Shown piece by piece: positions 30,110 to 39,822 of a DNA stretch of 64,000 nucleotides; the stretch's first letter is position 1, and each line of letters opens with the position of its first letter. The stretch covers positions 62,001-126,000 of the forward strand of contig WMKK01000022.1 in the NCBI GenBank assembly GCA_012295225.1, read 5' to 3'. The DNA comes from Ostreococcus mediterraneus. Taxonomy: Eukaryota; Chlorophyta; Mamiellophyceae; Mamiellales; Bathycoccaceae. The position numbers and the translations under genes were made by a program. The notes under the pieces are model-generated. The model did no database searches, was not told where the DNA came from, and saw only the letters and a list, made by a program, of their open reading frames with translations.

Positions 30110-32300
30110 GCGCAGCGCGCCTCGGGCGCTTCGAGGGCGCGTGCACCGCGGGCGGGCAGCGACACACGCGCGCGTTCGAGTTCTTGCACTTGTAGCAGCG
30201 TTCGTCGTCGACGCGAATGGTATCATCTATCGCTTCTTGTTGACGCTTCTTCGGCGATGATGGTGCGGGTTGGCGGGTTGGCGCGTCAATCGCCGCGTTG
30301 ACTGCAGCGTGCACCTGGGCCCCATCGCCCCCACCGATGCACGGGCTACTCGGCGCCTCCTGCGCGCGCGCTTCCTGTACACGCTCGTCTGCGTGTGGAG
30401 TACTTATCGTATCATCCGATGACGCATCAACTACCGCCGCGGCATCGTCACATGGTTGTTGATGTTGTTCAACCGCCTGCGTGGTGACCGGCGGCGGCGC
30501 GCGCTCCCCAGCGGACTCGTAAATTGTCGGCCGCATACCGAAGAGAGGCCCGAATGCGGCGTTACCGTGAACTGGTGCATATATGGTACCAGATTTATCG
30601 AATTTATCGAACGCTCGCATCGTAGATGGGCGCAATAGGTCGCTTCGCGCCTCGGGCTCGTCGTCATCGCTTGATTCATCCGCGGAAGTATCGCCTGCAT
30701 GCGCGCCGTCGTCGTCGCCGCGGGCGCGAATCACCTCGCCAAGCTGGTTCTTTGATACGCGCGTTTTTGCACGCGCGTTGTGTTGATGCACATGCGAACG
30801 GATTCTCAGAAACGCGTCCGTCACCTCGGCCGTTTGACGGTTGCGAGTTTTCGTGTACACGCGTGCCACGGCTTTGTTCGCGCGCTCTGCCGACCCCTGT
30901 CCCGCGAAACCACATGTCAAGCGAAGGGCGATGGGTGCCAACTTGCTGTTTTCTTTCTGCAGCTTATAATCCCAAAAGTGGAAGTTCTCTTCAAGTTGTC
31001 GCTCGGCGAAATCGGCCGAAGATTCACCATCTTTCCGCGACTCGAAGCGCTCCTTCGCGTCCGCGAACTTGAAAAATCCGCGCCCCATGCGCGCCTCAGA
31101 GCGCAGACTATAGTCTTCCCACTCGATGTGAAAGGCTTCATTTTTCGCGCATTCGACTTCCTCACTGCGCAGGAACATCTCGCCACGCGCCGTACACAAC
31201 ACCGCATTGTTCGTCGCGCGACCGTGCTTGGTCATCGCGTCTATGCACAAAGACCCGAAAGTGCCCCCGAGTGTTACGTTCTCGAGTGCAGCCGCGAACG
31301 CGTCGTTCGCCCTCGTCACTTGCGCGCGCATGCACTTGCTTAATTCACCGTCACGTTTACCGTAATCTTTGCGACTCAAGCTGCGCACAGGCTCGGCGTA
31401 CATGCGCGCCTCTGCGCAAATATCAGCCAAGCTCCCCCACCCCTTGCCATGGGCGATGTTCGGCGGCAAATCATGCAACGCTAAGAATCTGATGATCGCC
31501 GCATCTAGATCCTGTTTGCTGCGCTTTGATGAGAACAACATCACCGTTTCTTTTGCATCCGACTTATCTTCGTGCACGCCATCGACACACCCGATGCACC
31601 CCGGGAAACCAGCTCTCGTCCACGGATCCATAAGTACGGTTAGCTCGTCGCGCGTCGTTGGATACTTAACGTGCTGATGGTATTTATACTCCATCATCCA
31701 CGGCAAGAACTTATCGTGGAACCACCTTCGCAGCGTGCGTCGGCTGACGTTGACGATGTCCTCCATGGCGTCCCATGGCACGCCCAGTGCGAGGTAACGG
31801 AGCGACGCGAGTAGCTTTACCTTTAGCGGCACCGCCATAGATCGCTCGCGCATGAAATTATCATGCTTCATCTCTTCGTATAATTCGTAGAAGGTCTCGT
31901 ACGGCAGTCTAAATTTGCGGGCAAAGTCGTTTCGCGTCAGCTCGTCGACGCCTGGGTGCTCCACGTAAAACGATGGCTCACGCAAGGCGTAGTAATCATC
32001 GTACGATGTCACATTCCACTTCCGGAACCACGCTGCGTTGCCACTTGGCGCGTTCCCGTGCTCGTCTTCTCGACGATGCCTCGCAGTGCGCGTGAACGGC
32101 CTTCTGGGCACCACCGGACGCGTCCGACGACGGTACAACACATCGCGCAGGATGTCTGTGCCGCTTGCGTGTTCGCGCTCGAACGCGTCGACGAGCCGGA
32201 TGAAAAGCAGTTCACGTCGTCGACGTAGTAGTGCGGAGTGTTTGAAAAAGTCCACAGGTCTCGCCTGTAACGCGCGCGGCGGTATCGCGTTGGCGAACAT
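30102..32300 (-). CDS. Chimeric transposase: Harbinger-like front, hAT-like back
   Basis: 732 residues from the ATG at 32300; the frame runs on into the terminal repeat. Residues about 120-240 match the PIF/Harbinger N-terminal region: RLPYETFYELYEEM, LGVPWDAMEDIVNVSRRTLR (helix-turn-helix) and GCIGCVDGVH with the first catalytic aspartate. Directly after it the sequence changes to a hAT/DUF659-like region: DAAIIRFLALHDLPPNIAHG, FGSLCIDAMTKHGRATNNAV, GEMFLRSEEVE. A hAT-type dimerisation end follows (IALRLTCGFAGQGSAERANK, TKTRNRQ). Later Harbinger catalytic residues are absent and the hAT core is shortened, so it may not be catalytic. The frame is unbroken. Confidence 0.6.
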   Translation of the reverse strand: MFANAIPPRALQARPVDFFKHSALLRRRRELLFIRLVDAFEREHASGTDILRDVLYRRRTRPVVPRRPFTRTARHRREDEHGNAPSGNAAWFRKWNVTSYDDYYALREPSFYVEHPGVDELTRNDFARKFRLPYETFYELYEEMKHDNFMRERSMAVPLKVKLLASLRYLALGVPWDAMEDIVNVSRRTLRRWFHDKFLPWMMEYKYHQHVKYPTTRDELTVLMDPWTRAGFPGCIGCVDGVHEDKSDAKETVMLFSSKRSKQDLDAAIIRFLALHDLPPNIAHGKGWGSLADICAEARMYAEPVRSLSRKDYGKRDGELSKCMRAQVTRANDAFAAALENVTLGGTFGSLCIDAMTKHGRATNNAVLCTARGEMFLRSEEVECAKNEAFHIEWEDYSLRSEARMGRGFFKFADAKERFESRKDGESSADFAERQLEENFHFWDYKLQKENSKLAPIALRLTCGFAGQGSAERANKAVARVYTKTRNRQTAEVTDAFLRIRSHVHQHNARAKTRVSKNQLGEVIRARGDDDGAHAGDTSADESSDDDEPEARSDLLRPSTMRAFDKFDKSGTIYAPVHGNAAFGPLFGMRPTIYESAGERAPPPVTTQAVEQHQQPCDDAAAVVDASSDDTISTPHADERVQEARAQEAPSSPCIGGGDGAQVHAAVNAAIDAPTRQPAPSSPKKRQQEAIDDTIRVDDERCYKCKNSNARVCRCPPAVHAPSKRPRRAARA

Positions 32301-32735
32301 AGCGCGCGCATGTGTGATGACCGTTGGAGACCGCCGCAGCCGCCTCAACCCCAACCGGCGCTGTCGAACAGGGCAGCTGTCGCTGAAAAAATTAGGTGAC
32401 GCGAAATCGGGAAAATGGGCTAATTTTCGGCGTCGCAGCGTTTTTGCGCGCAAATTAGCCCATTCTATCTGCCCGTGGGCTAATTTCATATCAAAATTAT
32501 CTTTTCACGCCGTTTCAAAAAAATATGCAATTCTCTATCTGCCCGTCAGCCTTAGTCCCATTTTTTTCATAACTCGGGTCTAAAAGTTATGAAAGCACGG
32601 TACTCTTAGTCACCCTAAGTACATGATCCCGTCTGATCCCACACCCCGCGGCACGTGCCGTGATTCCGGTTCCGAATATGTGGCACCCCCCTACCAAGAC
32701 ACTATTCATCAATAATTTCGACCTCTTCGTAACCC

Positions 32736-34019
32736 TTAGTCGTCCTCGGTTGAATTTTGCTTGATAGACAAAAGTTCTGAGAAAAACGGAGTCATTGTAT
32801 TTAGCAGTGTTTTATCCGTATAGCAAGTGACAACTGGTCGCCCGAAGGTCCACCAGTGATTGATTCGTCGAACATAGTCTTCTATAGAAGCGCCTCTTGT
32901 TAGTAGCTGAGCTTCAGAGTTCTGAAGTATTTCTGGTAATGACCCAGTAGCTTCTGCTAAAACTGGCGTTCCTACGCAGTTGCTTTCAAAATGAGCATTC
33001 CCGAATGTTTCTGCATAACCACCTGGAAATAAAACCGAGAAAGACGAAGCGACTTCATCCAAGACGTGCGCTAACGATGTAGGCTCTTTTATTATTAGGC
33101 TTCTGTCGGTGATTAATGAGCCACATTCTGGTGGAAATCCTGAATTTATAGCATATTTTGGACGGAAAGAGACCATCCAAACATTCACATTAGTACGTTT
33201 CAAAGCTGATAGGACTTCACAAGCATGTTTCAGGGCCTTGCTCGGTGCAGAGAGATAAACGAATTTGAATTTTTTAACGTCGCTGGCTTTCAAGGACTTT
33301 GGATGAGCATACTCTGATACTGGATTGTAAAGTACAAACGTCTTCGTTTTCAAGCGACGTTGCATTTCTGCCGCATGGTAGTGAGACTTCCCAGCGACCA
33401 ATATGTTGTATTTGGTAATTAGTTGTTGAAAACGCATTAAACCACCAGACAAATGATGATAATCTCTTCCCAAATTAGTTCCGACGAAGACTAAACGTTG
33501 AAAATTGTACAACTCGCAAATGCGCAGTCGAGCGTCAGACAACGAGCCAACAATTATAACTAGAGAAAGCGTGTCGAGAGAAACCGTAGAGCTTGGACGG
33601 CGTAATATGCAATCTATACCAGCGCACACTGCAGACATGTTTGCGCTTTCATCGGTGAAATATACTGTGAGTCCGCAGTCCGCGAGCCCTTTACCAACAA
33701 GCAGAGCTGCTTTTTGGCTACCAGAAGTTGGGCCATCCGTTACACAATAACGAAGAGAGATATCTTGACACTCCGAGCTCATATTTATCTTGATGAAAAT
33801 CACCACGTTTGGGTATAACACGCGCATGGATTTACACTCTAAACGCTCAGCATGTACAACCGTTGCTCTGCTAGCGTCGTGTGTGAGTGAGCGCTTCAAC
33901 ACGGACAAGGAAGAATGTCTAGTACACTCATATGATCCGTATAATATTATGCAGAGAGTTCCTACAAGCCGTACATAAGTCCGCGTACGCGTCTTCCGTA
34001 GATTACTACTACACCGCAT
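32736..34019 (-). CDS. GT-B glycosyltransferase (glycosyl transferase group 1 type)
   Basis: 427 residues from the ATG at 34019 (a GTG lies 26 codons upstream in frame). An N-terminal span (YVRLVGTLCIILYGSY) anchors it in the membrane. The C-terminal Rossmann domain carries KFKFVYLSAPSKALKHACEV and the donor-binding signature FPGGYAETFGNAHFESNCVG followed by TPVLAEATGSLPEIL; the glutamate/asparagine/glutamate arrangement is that of GT4-like enzymes, in which these residues bind the nucleotide sugar. The N-terminal domain is divergent. Donor and acceptor cannot be told. It ends about 180 bp from the chimeric transposon, and a piggyBac begins about 100 bp from its start. Confidence 0.7.
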   Translation of the reverse strand: MRCSSNLRKTRTRTYVRLVGTLCIILYGSYECTRHSSLSVLKRSLTHDASRATVVHAERLECKSMRVLYPNVVIFIKINMSSECQDISLRYCVTDGPTSGSQKAALLVGKGLADCGLTVYFTDESANMSAVCAGIDCILRRPSSTVSLDTLSLVIIVGSLSDARLRICELYNFQRLVFVGTNLGRDYHHLSGGLMRFQQLITKYNILVAGKSHYHAAEMQRRLKTKTFVLYNPVSEYAHPKSLKASDVKKFKFVYLSAPSKALKHACEVLSALKRTNVNVWMVSFRPKYAINSGFPPECGSLITDRSLIIKEPTSLAHVLDEVASSFSVLFPGGYAETFGNAHFESNCVGTPVLAEATGSLPEILQNSEAQLLTRGASIEDYVRRINHWWTFGRPVVTCYTDKTLLNTMTPFFSELLSIKQNSTEDD

Positions 34020-34275
34020 CTTAGTGTCAGGCGCTTCGAGGGCACGTGTTACAGTCGGCGGTTCCGCCGGCGTCTTGGGGGGGGGGCTAAATCTCACCGG
34101 GAAGCAACTTTTTATCGATTTATCCTTTTATGCTGTCCGAAAAAAAGCCCTTATTGGACACATGTGTCCAATAACTACTTATTTCGTTATGGGTGCTTAG
34201 ATCAACGTGAAAACACTTGAAAATACATGAGTACAAAATAAAAGCACTATTTTTCATCGAGTCGACGCTCGTGCC

Positions 34276-34691
34276 CTGTGTTGGCGGTATGTATATGTAC
34301 GAATGGTATGTAGATGTATATGTACGTACATATGTAGGATGTACGCCCCGGGGGCGTGCATATGGCCATGGAAAAACGACTTTTATGCGGGGCATGATTT
34401 TTAGAAATACATTGATAGTCTAATAATTGCGTAAATACTGGACGAAATGACTGGCCATTTTAAGGTACGCGACGAGGGGTGGCTAGGGTTCAGAAATAAG
34501 GGTTTACCCGGCGCATGTTTACACGGCCGGTGCGCAAAACACTCGTACTTAACATCATATGTACGGCATGTATCACTCAAGCGGTATATTACATAAGCTT
34601 ATTATGTGTTAAGTATGGTATGCACGCGTATGCAGGCCGGGCCTACATATGTAGGATGTACGCCCCTAGTATGCTGTTTCGGCCAACACAG
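34276..34691. mobile_element. hAT-type MITE inserted in piggyBac copy 1
   Basis: The ends are CTGTGTTGGC and GCCAACACAG. CTCGTGCC is duplicated on both sides (34268-34275 and 34692-34699). The other piggyBac copy has the uninterrupted site (near 56830), proving insertion. It has no coding capacity of its own. Confidence 0.85.
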
Positions 34692-36545
34692 CTCGTGCCA
34701 TTCGCCGATGCAGTCGACACAAAGAGGCGCGTCGCATGTGCTACAACCAGTGTTTTGCTTGCTAATGACACCGCGACGATTGTAACAGTTCTTGCAATGA
34801 CGTCGACGCTCAAATGTACACGGGCGCAGTTTCTCACACATCGTTCCTGCCTCATTCCGCGCGCGTTTTCTCCCGCTTCCGTCGTTTTCGACCTCTGGCG
34901 CGTCGGGATCCTCATCTTTGGCAATCAGTGATTCTACCACGCTTTTGATGAATTTGTCGCGTGTCATTGGCTTGCGCTTAGCCTTTCCCTCTTCAACGCA
35001 GTAAACGTGATGCGCATTGATCATGGCGACGTCCAACATCCACCACAACAGCGAGAAATGCCACTTGTTCGCCTTGATTCTGCATGTGTAGGTACCCCGC
35101 AACGCATCGAGCTGGTCAACACCACCCATGAATTTGTTGTAATCGGCGGCAACTTTCGGTGCATTCCGGGACGATCGATCCCTCTGGCCTTTCTCTCTAC
35201 GTTGTACAACATCAATCGCTTCTGGATTGTGCCAATTGGACATAAACTGAGTGACAACCGAGTCGTGCCAAGCTATCGCGCAGAGACCGTCGCGTGTCAT
35301 TCTCCAACTGTATTCACCCTTTTCTAATGCCCCACCGAATTTTCTGGAAATTGCCGCCGGAAAGCCATGCGTCGTACGCGCCGTGCCGCATAAATAAATA
35401 CCATTATCTTTACACCATCTCAACGTTTTCGTACTGATGAATAAGTTGTCCGCGTACACTCTATGCCACTTGTAGCTGACATCTTTGAGGAGTGAAAACA
35501 TAGCTCCCTCTATCGAGAACTCCGGCGTCGGCTGCCTCGTCACAAACGTCACTAAATACCCGGATCCGGCCTCACACAGCGAGTATATTTGAATACCATT
35601 GTACTTTTTGTGTCGAAGTCGCTGCTGCAACTTTGAGAATCGAGTATTCGTCTTGGCAACTTGCTCGTCGTAAGACAGTTCAGCCTTTGGTTGATACACA
35701 TGCAAGCATCTTTTTTTGAACTTCTCCATCAGCACTCCAATTTTGGAAATGTCACGGTTTGATATGGGGTCAACATGTCCAACATTTCTCTCACGCGGGA
35801 TATCAACTGATAAGCTGTTCTTCAACCGCTGAAACTTTCCAAAGCTCATGACACGTTGCACCCAAGGCACACCAATTAGCCAATCATCACTGAATGCATC
35901 CTGAATACCGCGCTTGTATGCGACTCCGAGGCCGTATGCGATGCCAATAAACTGCTCAAGGTCTTTTTTCGTCATCGGTTTGTGTTCTTGCTTCCTCAGC
36001 GTGCGACTAGGCCATGCGGCGGCCCCGTGTCGCGCTGCGTAAAAATCCGGTGGTGTGTGCGCCATGCGCTGAATTACTCGGACACGTGTCGCGCACACTA
36101 TATCGTCTAACATCTCGTCTGTGACAAACATTCGCCAGTAATCGATAGGTTCAAAGTTAGTGTTGTCCAAAGAGCGCCTTCCACGACGCGAGGAGGTCCG
36201 CATGCCTTGAACTTCCGCGAAAGCTTGCGGCTGGGTGCAGTGCAATTTTCTAAACCAAGTCGCACCATTGATGCCCGACGTGGTGAAAGCGTCCGCACGT
36301 TGCTGCTCGTGCAACTCTGGGACAACGTCAGTGACTGCAAATATGTTTTCTATAATTCTATCTGCTTCTGAGTCACTGTAAGGGTCGCGAGCGACGGGGC
36401 GACCGGGTAATTGAGCGCCAACATCACTGTCGCTGTCAGAGCTGACCACTTCCTCTTCGTCATCTTCGTCCACCAAACGCGGCGGCGTCGCACTTACACG
36501 CTCTGCTCGCGGTACATTCGGATCAATCGCTTGCAATGGCGCCAT
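34602..36545 (-). CDS. piggyBac transposase with altered C-terminus
   Basis: 647 residues from the ATG at 36545 (a GTG lies 17 codons upstream). The DDE_Tnp_1_7 domain is complete: DLEQFIGIAYGLGVAYKRG, then catalytic aspartates in ELSYDEQV, RVYADNLFIS and FMGGVDQLDALRG. A C-terminal cysteine-rich domain follows (CKNCYNRRG, CSTCDAPLCVDCIGEWHELC), the chromatin/DNA-binding finger of piggyBac proteins. The MITE replaced the last few codons, so the protein ends in about 25 residues encoded by MITE sequence. The frame is otherwise intact, and the enzyme may still act on other copies. Confidence 0.85.
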   Translation of the reverse strand: MAPLQAIDPNVPRAERVSATPPRLVDEDDEEEVVSSDSDSDVGAQLPGRPVARDPYSDSEADRIIENIFAVTDVVPELHEQQRADAFTTSGINGATWFRKLHCTQPQAFAEVQGMRTSSRRGRRSLDNTNFEPIDYWRMFVTDEMLDDIVCATRVRVIQRMAHTPPDFYAARHGAAAWPSRTLRKQEHKPMTKKDLEQFIGIAYGLGVAYKRGIQDAFSDDWLIGVPWVQRVMSFGKFQRLKNSLSVDIPRERNVGHVDPISNRDISKIGVLMEKFKKRCLHVYQPKAELSYDEQVAKTNTRFSKLQQRLRHKKYNGIQIYSLCEAGSGYLVTFVTRQPTPEFSIEGAMFSLLKDVSYKWHRVYADNLFISTKTLRWCKDNGIYLCGTARTTHGFPAAISRKFGGALEKGEYSWRMTRDGLCAIAWHDSVVTQFMSNWHNPEAIDVVQRREKGQRDRSSRNAPKVAADYNKFMGGVDQLDALRGTYTCRIKANKWHFSLLWWMLDVAMINAHHVYCVEEGKAKRKPMTRDKFIKSVVESLIAKDEDPDAPEVENDGSGRKRARNEAGTMCEKLRPCTFERRRHCKNCYNRRGVISKQNTGCSTCDAPLCVDCIGEWHELCWPKQHTRGVHPTYVGPACIRVHTILNT

Positions 36546-36868
36546 TTCAACGTAGCTGCAGCGTTCGGAATGCGCGATCCCCGCCGTCGTCGACACTAAT
36601 TCACCGACAATTCAATTTCAATTTTTTCAAATTCAAACCGCGCGTCGCGCAACTTCGCCGCCTCGCGCCTCGCACCGGACACCTGGACGGCGCGTAACGA
36701 GTGCGATCGAATGGTGAAAGAATGACTACGATATTCGCCTTTACGGCGTGTCCAGGCTCGCCAACTCGCAACTCGCCACTGTGCATTGATTTGCATTCAA
36801 TGGCGCGTAGATGCGCGACGACGCCTCGCAAACCAACGAACTCGGTCGCGTTCGAAAGCTGAGCTGTA

Positions 36869-37084
36869 GGTTAAAATTACTAAAACAGGTCGATTAACCT
36901 TAAGCGCCTTTGACACCGCAATCGGCCACGTAAATGAACTCCAAACGACTTGAAATTTTGCACACGCGTATAAAGTTTGCGTTTGCACGCGTCATAAAAA
37001 TTTCGCGTGATTTCGTGGTCGACGTCGTCGTCGTCTATTTGCGTGTCAGAAATGACTGGAAAAACAGTTCTTAAGGTTACAAGA

Positions 37085-37131
<47 letters not shown>

Positions 37132-37189
37132 ACAATACTAATACTATAACGTGTCATCTCGTATAGCTGTCGTTGGATATCTTTCGATC

Positions 37190-37238
<49 letters not shown>

Positions 37239-38128
37239 TTGAAATTGTAAATGTCGAGCGCATTTGGAATATTCGCGCCATCTTTCACAAAATGCTGTAG
37301 AAATGTTTTATTCTCTTCATAAAATGTAGCGGCTGCGAAGATTCTCTCAAAGAGCGCCGCGATATCTGGACTTGGCTCTGTGCACGCCTCGTCGCGCGCC
37401 GCCAGTTTAGCATGGAAACTGAGAATTTTGGTGCTTCAAGCCCATTCTTTTGAGATATCTTGCGTTGTAACATGGAAAAAGAATAAATTCCAAGCTTTTC
37501 TCCATGCGTTTCCTCCCAAAGCTTGTATGCGCCAAAAGCAAACATTGTTGATGCGCATCGCTTCGATGCGCCCACTTCCAGACACCTCCTGAGGACATTA
37601 GCGTCGACACATCGTCGCGTCGCGCCATCCCACCAGATGTGAATGTAACTTGCATGTGTATGCACACTATAATCAAACCATAGGTCTAGATATCAAATGA
37701 ACGCTCCATTCGAGACGTTGAAAGTCATCATCGTCGCGCCTTCAAAAATCACCAATCGCCACAAGCATTCACGCACCCGTCCCCGGTCGGTTCGCGCCTC
37801 ATAGCCCCGCTTCCTTGCGCTCACACCGACCTAACAAAACTCTTCATCGATCCATGCAATCCTAAACCATGACCGAGCCGTGTGCGCGCTGTCGACTGGC
37901 GTCAAAGGCGCTTAAGGTTAATCGTTGCATTTCATTTCAACCAACCGTCGGGACATTTTCGGGCATAACTCGCAAAATCGGGGTCCGTTTTCGACAAAAA
38001 AGGCGGCAATCGAACGCGCTCGACGAGACGCATGTCATGAAGAAGATTGTAACAAAAAATACGCAAAAATGAAAACGCCATATTAAGTAACCTTAAGAAC
38101 TGCAAGACCTGTTTTAGTAATTTTAACC
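36869..38128. mobile_element. Non-autonomous element with TA target duplication
   Basis: Inverted ends GGTTAAAATTACTAAAACAG and complement, flanked by TA (36867-36868 and 38129-38130). A second inverted pair, GCGTCAAAGGCGCTTAAGGT at about 37898 against its diverged complement at about 36897, lies inside. A 126-codon minus-strand frame (37285-37665) is unrecognised and probably not a transposase. The TA duplication fits the Tc1/mariner superfamily. Confidence 0.65.
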
Positions 38129-38144
38129 TATATGAGTATCTCGA

Positions 38145-38372
38145 CACGAGGGGTAAGTAGGGTTCAGAAATAAGGGTTTACCCAGCCAGCAGCGCATGTT
38201 TACACGGCCGGTGCGCAAAACACTCGTATTTAACACCATATGCACGATATGTATTACTCAAGCGGTATATTACATATGCTTATTATGTGTTAAGTATGAT
38301 ATGCACGCGTATGCAGGCCCGGCCTGCATATGCAGGATGCACGCCCCTAGTATGCTGATTCCGCCTTCACAG
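38145..38372. mobile_element. Half copy of the hAT-type MITE
   Basis: It matches 34460-34690 (GGTTCAGAAATAAGGGTTTA, CACGGCCGGTGCGCAAAACA) but lacks the left half, and its last bases (CCGCCTTCACAG) are diverged. Confidence 0.75.
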
Positions 38373-38594
38373 CTTGCATCTTGCAGGTAAAATTTCCCCC
38401 ACCCCTAAATATGCGGCATCGCCCTATCCAGCCCGGAGCAGTTATGACCACTTTCAACACAATCAGCCGTGCACGCACTACGGCCGTGCCTTAATTAATT
38501 CGCTTCGATTTCGTACGACTGGCGTCCGAACGCTCAATAGATCCGACTGATCGTCCGCTAAACCCGCGTTCAATTTTGATTTTCATCGAACGCG

Positions 38595-39644
38595 ATGCGC
38601 CGCTGTACATTTAAAGTTCGAGACAAAACGTGTGCTCTTTGCATATGCACTTCGATACTATGCGCGATTACGGTACCAAGGCTCCACACACGCGCTTTCT
38701 CTTTCTATTCCCCTCTCTTTCAATCCCCCTCTATTTCTTTCTACAAGCCACGTGATCTGAATCCGAAGTTTCGAGACTGCAAACCCTCTCTGCGTCCTGG
38801 AAAGTTCGTGAAACGCGAACCTAGTTTTCATTTTGACACGGCCCAGTTGTCAGCTTACTTGAACGCTATTTCAAATCACGAAATTGAAGGATGGTTAACT
38901 CCAACAAACATATATATGGTGGCCTATCTCACTCAAGTGCAACATCATATCAGCGTATACGGCAGCGTTGGTGAAATCGGTGTGCATCATGGAAAGTTTA
39001 CGATCCCTGTTGTAGGCTTTGCAGACTCTGAAGAGAGAGCGATCGCAGTTGATCTCTTTTCACTTCAAGATCAAAACACGGACGGTTCTGGGAAGGGAGA
39101 CATGCAGGCTTTCAAAAGAAATATGGAACGTTTCTCCCTTTCTGCTGCAACACAAGTCCTGGAGAGGAACAGCTACAGTCTCACGCACAAAGATTTCTCA
39201 AGCTATCCTGCGTTTCGTCTGATCAGTGTAGACGGTGGTCACACACACCGATTAACACTTAACGATCTTCTATTGACGTGCAGCCTGGTCCGTGATGGAG
39301 CAATCGTTATTTTAGACGATTTCATAAATATGGAATGGCTTGGTGTGGTATCAGGGGCGTTCGAATTCATGAATTCTCAACAAACATTGGTACCGTTCTT
39401 GTGGCTTTCGAATAAATTATATTTTACTACGGTCTCAACTCATGACACGTACGTTTCGTCGCTGATTCAAAAGAGCGAGAAGCTGTGCAAAAATCAGGCA
39501 TCTGAACACGCTCGTCTTCGGGAGATTTTCCCAAAAAGGACGTGCGTAGTGGACTGTAATGAGCCTGGCGTCGCGGATGTGTGTAAACTTATGATGAACA
39601 AAACTGTGACTGAACGCCTTCTACGCGCTAGTGTAAATGAGTAA
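38595..39644 (+). CDS. Class I SAM-dependent methyltransferase, membrane-anchored
   Basis: 349 residues. The N-terminus is short and basic, then CALCICTSILCAITV (residues 13-27), a signal anchor. The SAM region is SVGEIGVHHGKFTIPVVGF, then RAIAVDLF with conserved QDQNTDGSG, and later RLISVDGGHTHRLTLNDL and LVRDGAIVILDDFINMEWLG, which is the metal-binding aspartate pattern of Methyltransf_24-like enzymes. It is related to but clearly different from the gene at 28752. It likely methylates a glycan or glycolipid. Its 3' side carries a perfect hairpin (39696-39737) and then the tandem array. Confidence 0.65.
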   Translation: MRRCTFKVRDKTCALCICTSILCAITVPRLHTRAFSFYSPLFQSPSISFYKPRDLNPKFRDCKPSLRPGKFVKREPSFHFDTAQLSAYLNAISNHEIEGWLTPTNIYMVAYLTQVQHHISVYGSVGEIGVHHGKFTIPVVGFADSEERAIAVDLFSLQDQNTDGSGKGDMQAFKRNMERFSLSAATQVLERNSYSLTHKDFSSYPAFRLISVDGGHTHRLTLNDLLLTCSLVRDGAIVILDDFINMEWLGVVSGAFEFMNSQQTLVPFLWLSNKLYFTTVSTHDTYVSSLIQKSEKLCKNQASEHARLREIFPKRTCVVDCNEPGVADVCKLMMNKTVTERLLRASVNE

Positions 39645-39695
39645 GACCGACGAAAATAAATTCTGTCCTTCAATTGACAACCCATTTGTGCACAA

Positions 39696-39737
39696 CATTT
39701 TCACTACGGTTTTTGACGTAAAACCGTAGTGAAAATG
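39696..39737 (+). terminator. Perfect 18-bp hairpin after the methyltransferase gene
   Basis: Arms CATTTTCACTACGGTTTT (39696-39713) and AAAACCGTAGTGAAAATG (39720-39737) pair perfectly around TGACGT, 52 bp after the stop. It may shape the 3' end of the mRNA, or be a tiny fold-back element; the sequence cannot decide. Confidence 0.4.
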
Positions 39738-39822
39738 AGACCCACCCGCGAGAGAGAGGAGGGTCCAGCTAGGGCTCAGGAACAATAATTTATTCGGCGC
39801 CTGGTGCGTGGTCACACGGCCG

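Larger units (their letters stand above)
29794..32555. mobile_element. Chimeric Harbinger/hAT transposon
   Basis: Inverted terminal repeats of about 133 bp (29794-29925 and 32422-32555) start CTAAGGCTGACGGGCAGATA and are nearly identical. Directly inside the left repeat, at 29926, lies a different terminus, CTGTGTTGGCGGTATG, shared for about 180 bp with the MITE at 34276. The single gene inside joins a Harbinger-like front to a hAT-like back. The near-identity of the terminal repeats suggests the hybrid has moved as one unit recently. No clear target duplication was found. Confidence 0.7.
34118..36868. mobile_element. piggyBac transposon, copy 1
   Basis: Homologous along its length to the copy at 56690-59110. 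The left terminal region has GCTGTCCGAAAAAAAGCCCT and the palindrome TTGGACACATGTGTCCAA. A 416-bp MITE interrupts it at 34276. The right side stops at 36866-36868, where another element with TA flanks begins. No TTAA target duplication could be placed with confidence. Confidence 0.65.

Noticed and set aside
29794-32555. Long terminal repeats of a retroelement
   Set aside because: The terminal repeats are inverted, not direct, and the coding sequence is DNA-transposase-like; no reverse transcriptase, integrase or capsid motif is seen in the window.
34602-36596. GTG at 36596 as the start of the piggyBac transposase
   Set aside because: An ATG in the same frame lies 17 codons downstream, and eukaryotic nuclear genes rarely start at GTG.
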